Shown here: in pieces, positions 61,062-64,000 of the stretch
Layout: each line of letters starts with the position of its first letter
How positions within the stretch are numbered: position 1 is the stretch's first letter
NCBI RefSeq assembly: GCF_026241205.1
Contig: NZ_JAPFQM010000006.1
Location: 372,001 to 436,000, forward strand
Reading direction: 5' to 3'
From: Thermomicrobium sp. 4228-Ro
Lineage (GTDB): Bacteria > Chloroflexota > Chloroflexia > Thermomicrobiales > Thermomicrobiaceae
DNA length: 64,000 nucleotides
The notes under the pieces: model-generated
Seen by the model: only the letters and a program-made list of their open reading frames with translations
The model's database searches: none
What the model was told of the DNA's origin: nothing
Position numbers and translations under genes: made by a program

Positions 61062-62009
61062 TCACTCCCTGCTCCGGAACACGCCGTAGCCGCTCGTCGT
61101 CTTGGCCCCGAAGCCCAGCTGAGCCAGTCCCTTCCGCAACCATTCCGCCGCCAGCGCTCGCAGGCGGCCGTCGGGATCGCTCGCCCCCTGGCGGAGCCCG
61201 ATGGCGATCCGGTAGCGCGTACCGGGCGCGACGGCGAGAAAGGTGACCGGGTTCGGGTTCTGCCAGGGGGTCGGTGGCTCCTTCCCGCTGTAATAGTCCG
61301 GGTAGTGGGGCGTCATCACGTCGAGCTCGAGGCGCCAGCCCGGCTCGGGGTAGCCATCGAAGAAGACGAGTGCACCGGCCTGGCCGACCTCGTGCGCTTC
61401 TCCCGACCTGGGCACGCGGCCGAAGACGGCGAGAAAATCGGGCTCCGACTCGTCGCGCCGCTCGACGAGGTGCGCGTAGGCACGGGCGACACCCTTGAGG
61501 CCGCTCCCTGGGAGTACGGGAAAGCCGAGCCGGTCGAAGCGGAAGCCGATCTCGAGCGGCCCGTGCGCACCGAGACCGGTGACCAGGCGCGACTCCAGCT
61601 CGACGGAAAACGGTTCCGCTCCCGCTGCGCGCACCGTCGCCTCCCAGCGAGCCAGGAGATGCCCGGCGAGGTCGCTCCTGGCGAGCCGCTCGGCTGCTGC
61701 GATCACCTCGCGCAGGAAGTCGCGACGCGGTGTCGCGTCGGTACGGTCGCCGAAGACGGCGGCTTCCGGCGCGAAGCGGTCGAAGAGGAGCGCCGGGTTC
61801 GTCACGTGAGCTCGTGCGCTGCTCCAGAACGTCCGCGTGGTGGACGGCAGGAGCGGGTGCGGCCGCCCTCGCTCGCCGTCGGGGCGCTCCGCTGACCGGT
61901 CACGGTCGCGTGGTGGGCCGGAGCGGCCATCCCCAGGTGGTCGTCCAGCACCGCGGTGGGGTGGTCGACCGTTCCCGCGCGGCTGGTCGGGTCGTGGTCG
62001 CTCGCGCAT
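61062..62009 (-). CDS. cmr6: type III-B CRISPR RAMP protein Cmr6
   Basis: A 315-residue RAMP. Motifs: LVTGLGAHGPLEIGF, FPVLPGSGLKGVARAYA (the RAMP glycine-rich loop), MTPHYPDYYSG, PWQNPNPVTFLAV and the C-terminal GFGAKTTSGYG. The first 55 residues are an Arg/Pro/Gly-rich, disordered extension that other Cmr6 proteins usually lack. Cmr6 forms the base-of-filament end of the Cmr complex. ATG 62009 has AAGGAG upstream, 4 bases after cmr5. Confidence 0.92.
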   Translation of the reverse strand: MRERPRPDQPRGNGRPPHRGAGRPPGDGRSGPPRDRDRSAERPDGERGRPHPLLPSTTRTFWSSARAHVTNPALLFDRFAPEAAVFGDRTDATPRRDFLREVIAAAERLARSDLAGHLLARWEATVRAAGAEPFSVELESRLVTGLGAHGPLEIGFRFDRLGFPVLPGSGLKGVARAYAHLVERRDESEPDFLAVFGRVPRSGEAHEVGQAGALVFFDGYPEPGWRLELDVMTPHYPDYYSGKEPPTPWQNPNPVTFLAVAPGTRYRIAIGLRQGASDPDGRLRALAAEWLRKGLAQLGFGAKTTSGYGVFRSRE

Positions 62010-62013
62010 CGGC

Positions 62014-62424
62014 TCACTCCTTCACCAGCTCGGCTTCGGCGAACCGCTTGAGCCAGGCGAGGAAGGCGAGCGCCTCCAGCGTGGCGCGGCGGTACTCGGC
62101 GACGCTGGCCTGGCGGACGATCCACTCGCGGAGGTCGTCGAGTGATTCGCCGAGTATCCGTTGACTCACCCACCTGGAAAGGTCGCGGGCAAGCTGGAGG
62201 TGCTCGTTGACCTCGTTCTGTTTCTTCGGCTTCTTCGACATGAGGAACGCCAGCGTCTGGCCCAGGCCGTGCAGCTGCACGAGCGAGGCAGCCTCGCGAG
62301 CGAGCTGACCGTATTCTGCAGCATAGCTCGTCCCCTTGACCGCGGCCACATATTCCCAGGCGCGCGCTGCACGCTCTTGCTCCAGTGTGCGCTGCTGCGT
62401 CGTACGCTGTGCGGGCTGGCTCAT
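62014..62424 (-). CDS. cmr5: type III-B CRISPR small subunit Cmr5
   Basis: A 136-residue all-helical protein with the Cmr5 pattern: EQERAARAWEYVAAVKG, YAAEYGQLAREAASLVQLHGLGQTLAFL, LARDLSRWVSQRI and YRRATLEALAFLAWLKRFAEAEL. Cmr5 lines the target-RNA groove. Length is normal (about 120-150). It lies 14 bases after cmr4. Confidence 0.92.
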   Translation of the reverse strand: MSQPAQRTTQQRTLEQERAARAWEYVAAVKGTSYAAEYGQLAREAASLVQLHGLGQTLAFLMSKKPKKQNEVNEHLQLARDLSRWVSQRILGESLDDLREWIVRQASVAEYRRATLEALAFLAWLKRFAEAELVKE

Positions 62425-62438
62425 CGCTCACTCTCCCT

Positions 62439-63362
62439 TCATACCCGTGCGACGCGCAGGACGACGGCACCGCGGCCCGTCGTCTCGTCACCGCCGAGGC
62501 GGACACGCCGGCCGTCGAGCTTGCTCGTCAACCAGCCGAGCAGCGCGCGGCCGTCCTCGTTCACCTTGTCGTAGCGCGAGCGGGTCGTTGCCAGGAGACC
62601 GACCAGCAGCGTTTCGGCCGGCAGGGCTTCGGTCGTCCAGAGGGCTCCCGGTTCGACCGTCTTGGTCTCGTCTTTCAGCCGTACGTGGGCCTCGATCTCG
62701 GTGGCATAGAGGACGAAATCACGAAAGTCATCGTCGGGCAGGACGCAGAGATGCTTGGCCAGGTTCTCCCGCCACCAGGCATATTCCGGCGCCTGAGGCA
62801 GGGCATGCGCTGCCAACCACTCGGCGAGCGCCGAGACGAGACCGGCCAGTTCGCCGGCCAGCGTGAAGCTGTACTCCTCGAGGACGACACCGACTTGTTG
62901 ACCGGCTTGGACGAGGAGCGTACTCTCGTTGGCCACAGCGCACTGACCCGGCTGGAGACCGGCGAAGCGGGTGGGGTCGACCGGCCCCTCGATCCCGGCC
63001 AGCTTGGCCAGGCGGCCGAGCCGGGCCAGGACAGCGGGGCTGGTCGTCCAGGCGAAGACACCAGCCAGCGAGCGCACGGGGAAGAGGACGACCTGGAGGT
63101 CGGTCACCTGGAGCGCGCCAGCGTGCGCCGACGCCTCTTCGGGGCGGTCCGGCCCGAAGAGGGCGCGGTGGCGCTCGGCATCGGCACCGTTGGTCTGGGT
63201 CGCCGCCCGGAGTACGCCCTTGACGCTGGACGCCTGGACGATCGGAAAGCCGGTGATCCGCTCGCGCTGGATGGGCAGGTCGACGGTTCCGACCGAGCGG
63301 CCGGTACCGGCATGGACCGGTGTCTCGCAGTAGGCGAAGAGCAAGGCACTCGCTTCGGCCAT
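62439..63362 (-). CDS. cmr4: type III-B CRISPR backbone nuclease Cmr4
   Basis: A 307-residue RAMP (Cas7-like). It has VHAGTGRSVGTVDLPIQRE with the Asp expected to cut target RNA at 6-base intervals, GFPIVQASSVKGVLR (glycine-rich loop region), LFPVRSLAGVFAWTTSP and the C-terminal GGDETTGRGAVVLRV. It starts one base after cmr3. It forms the repeated backbone of the Cmr filament. Confidence 0.94.
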   Translation of the reverse strand: MAEASALLFAYCETPVHAGTGRSVGTVDLPIQRERITGFPIVQASSVKGVLRAATQTNGADAERHRALFGPDRPEEASAHAGALQVTDLQVVLFPVRSLAGVFAWTTSPAVLARLGRLAKLAGIEGPVDPTRFAGLQPGQCAVANESTLLVQAGQQVGVVLEEYSFTLAGELAGLVSALAEWLAAHALPQAPEYAWWRENLAKHLCVLPDDDFRDFVLYATEIEAHVRLKDETKTVEPGALWTTEALPAETLLVGLLATTRSRYDKVNEDGRALLGWLTSKLDGRRVRLGGDETTGRGAVVLRVARV

Positions 63363-63363
63363 C

Positions 63364-64000
63364 TCACCATCCTCCGATCAGCACTGTCCCGAAACCGATC
63401 TCGGCACCCCAGTCGCTCACGGTCGACCAGGGAAGGTCGCTGGTGCGGCGGAGCCGGGCCTCGCCACGGGCGACGAAGTAGTAGACGCTCCCAGCCGGCA
63501 CTGCCCGGCGCGCCGGACGCTCGCGACCGCGCGCGAGATCGAAGCCACCGACCGTCTCGTAGCGGTCGAGCGCCGCCGCGACCAGCACGACGGAACCATC
63601 GAAGAAAGCGCCCCAATCGCGCGGCAGCCAGCCGCGCTCGAAGACGGCGGGGGTGAGGAAGGAGAGGACGAACCGCTCGGGCAACGGCTCGGGAACCGGT
63701 GGTGGCGCGAACGCGGAGACGGCCTCGAACCGTGCCGAGCGTCGCTCCCCGCCGAGCGCCAGGACGCCGGTTTCCTCCGGCCAGTCGAGCCCGGTGAACG
63801 AGACCAGCAGCCCGACGCCAGGCGCTGGCCGGACGTAGCGTGCCTCGTAGTAGAGCCCCTCGCGCGTCGTGCGGCGGGACGAGTCCTGGGCGATCCCGAT
63901 GCGCACCTCCTCCGCCCAGAGTTCCTCCTGCGGGACACCGGGAACCGGCTCGCCGCGGCAGTAGGCAGCGAAATCGGTCAGGCGCAGCCACAGCGGCTGG
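63364..64000 (-). CDS. cmr3: type III-B CRISPR protein Cmr3, N-terminus beyond window edge
   Basis: The C-terminal 211 residues are present. The frame is open to the window edge, so the internal GTG at 63906 is not the real start. EEVRIGIAQDSSRRTTREGLYYEARYVRP is the family's conserved middle block (shown here as EVRIGIAQDSSRRTTREG), and the tail VYYFVARGEARLRR, GAEIGFGTVLIGGW is typical. Cmr3 binds the crRNA handle next to Cmr2 (Cas10). cmr1 and cmr2 are expected to the right. Confidence 0.9.
   Translation of the reverse strand, partial: QPLWLRLTDFAAYCRGEPVPGVPQEELWAEEVRIGIAQDSSRRTTREGLYYEARYVRPAPGVGLLVSFTGLDWPEETGVLALGGERRSARFEAVSAFAPPPVPEPLPERFVLSFLTPAVFERGWLPRDWGAFFDGSVVLVAAALDRYETVGGFDLARGRERPARRAVPAGSVYYFVARGEARLRRTSDLPWSTVSDWGAEIGFGTVLIGGW

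Overview
The window is about 64 kb of very GC-rich bacterial chromosome. GTG starts, Shine-Dalgarno-driven genes, F420-type LLM oxidoreductases, CARF/Cmr proteins and the repeated FERAR extracellular module all suggest a thermophilic Chloroflexota, most likely class Thermomicrobia (Thermomicrobium/Sphaerobacter type). This is inference from protein flavour; no rRNA or other marker is present. I see no tRNA or rRNA genes, no transposase and no prophage.

Layout. 1-14.6 kb: a leftward amino-sugar/muropeptide catabolic operon (GntR regulator, peptide/oligosaccharide ABC transporter, Gfo/Idh/MocA oxidoreductase, SIS deaminase, nagA, murQ, GH20), with an L-fuconate dehydratase beyond it. Its promoter is near-consensus and carries an inverted repeat over the -10. 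Both permease genes of this transporter are broken. 14.8-20.5 kb: a frameshifted corA and a second family-5 ABC transporter without ATPases, next to a DUF1028 protein. 20.7-25.7 kb: a translationally coupled three-gene operon around an 1149-residue Dna2-like Fe-S nuclease/helicase. 26-31 kb: upp, a secreted subtilase, an MFS transporter and a LuxR-type regulator.

31.2-35.4 kb is the most unusual part. Two proteins end in matching cysteine-packed cores of about 72 residues (18 and 16 Cys), a third copy is decayed, and they alternate with at least four small membrane proteins that look paralogous. I recognise no described system with this make-up. 35.4-42.6 kb holds thiO, a sirtuin, a beta-helix/zinc-ribbon pair and a 65-residue ORF with a strong promoter and structured leader, separated by long mosaics of palindromic intergenic repeats.

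43-44 kb: a CRISPR array (10 good repeats and one degenerate terminal repeat) that I orient leftward from a TTGACA-16-TACAAT promoter. 59.7-64 kb: a type III-B module, cmr3(partial)-cmr4-cmr5-cmr6 plus a CARF-HEPN ancillary RNase, running leftward; cmr2 should lie beyond the right edge. No cas1, cas2 or cas6 is visible. 44-59 kb is mostly housekeeping: an F420-type oxidoreductase, a Cys/Met PLP enzyme, a MoxR-DUF58-DUF4129 operon, an amidohydrolase, a beta-oxidation operon and a polysaccharide deacetylase.

Quality note: several genes and one CRISPR repeat are short by exactly one base, each time at a homopolymer. At least these lesions may be sequencing errors. Two further genes carry in-frame stops that homopolymer errors cannot explain.
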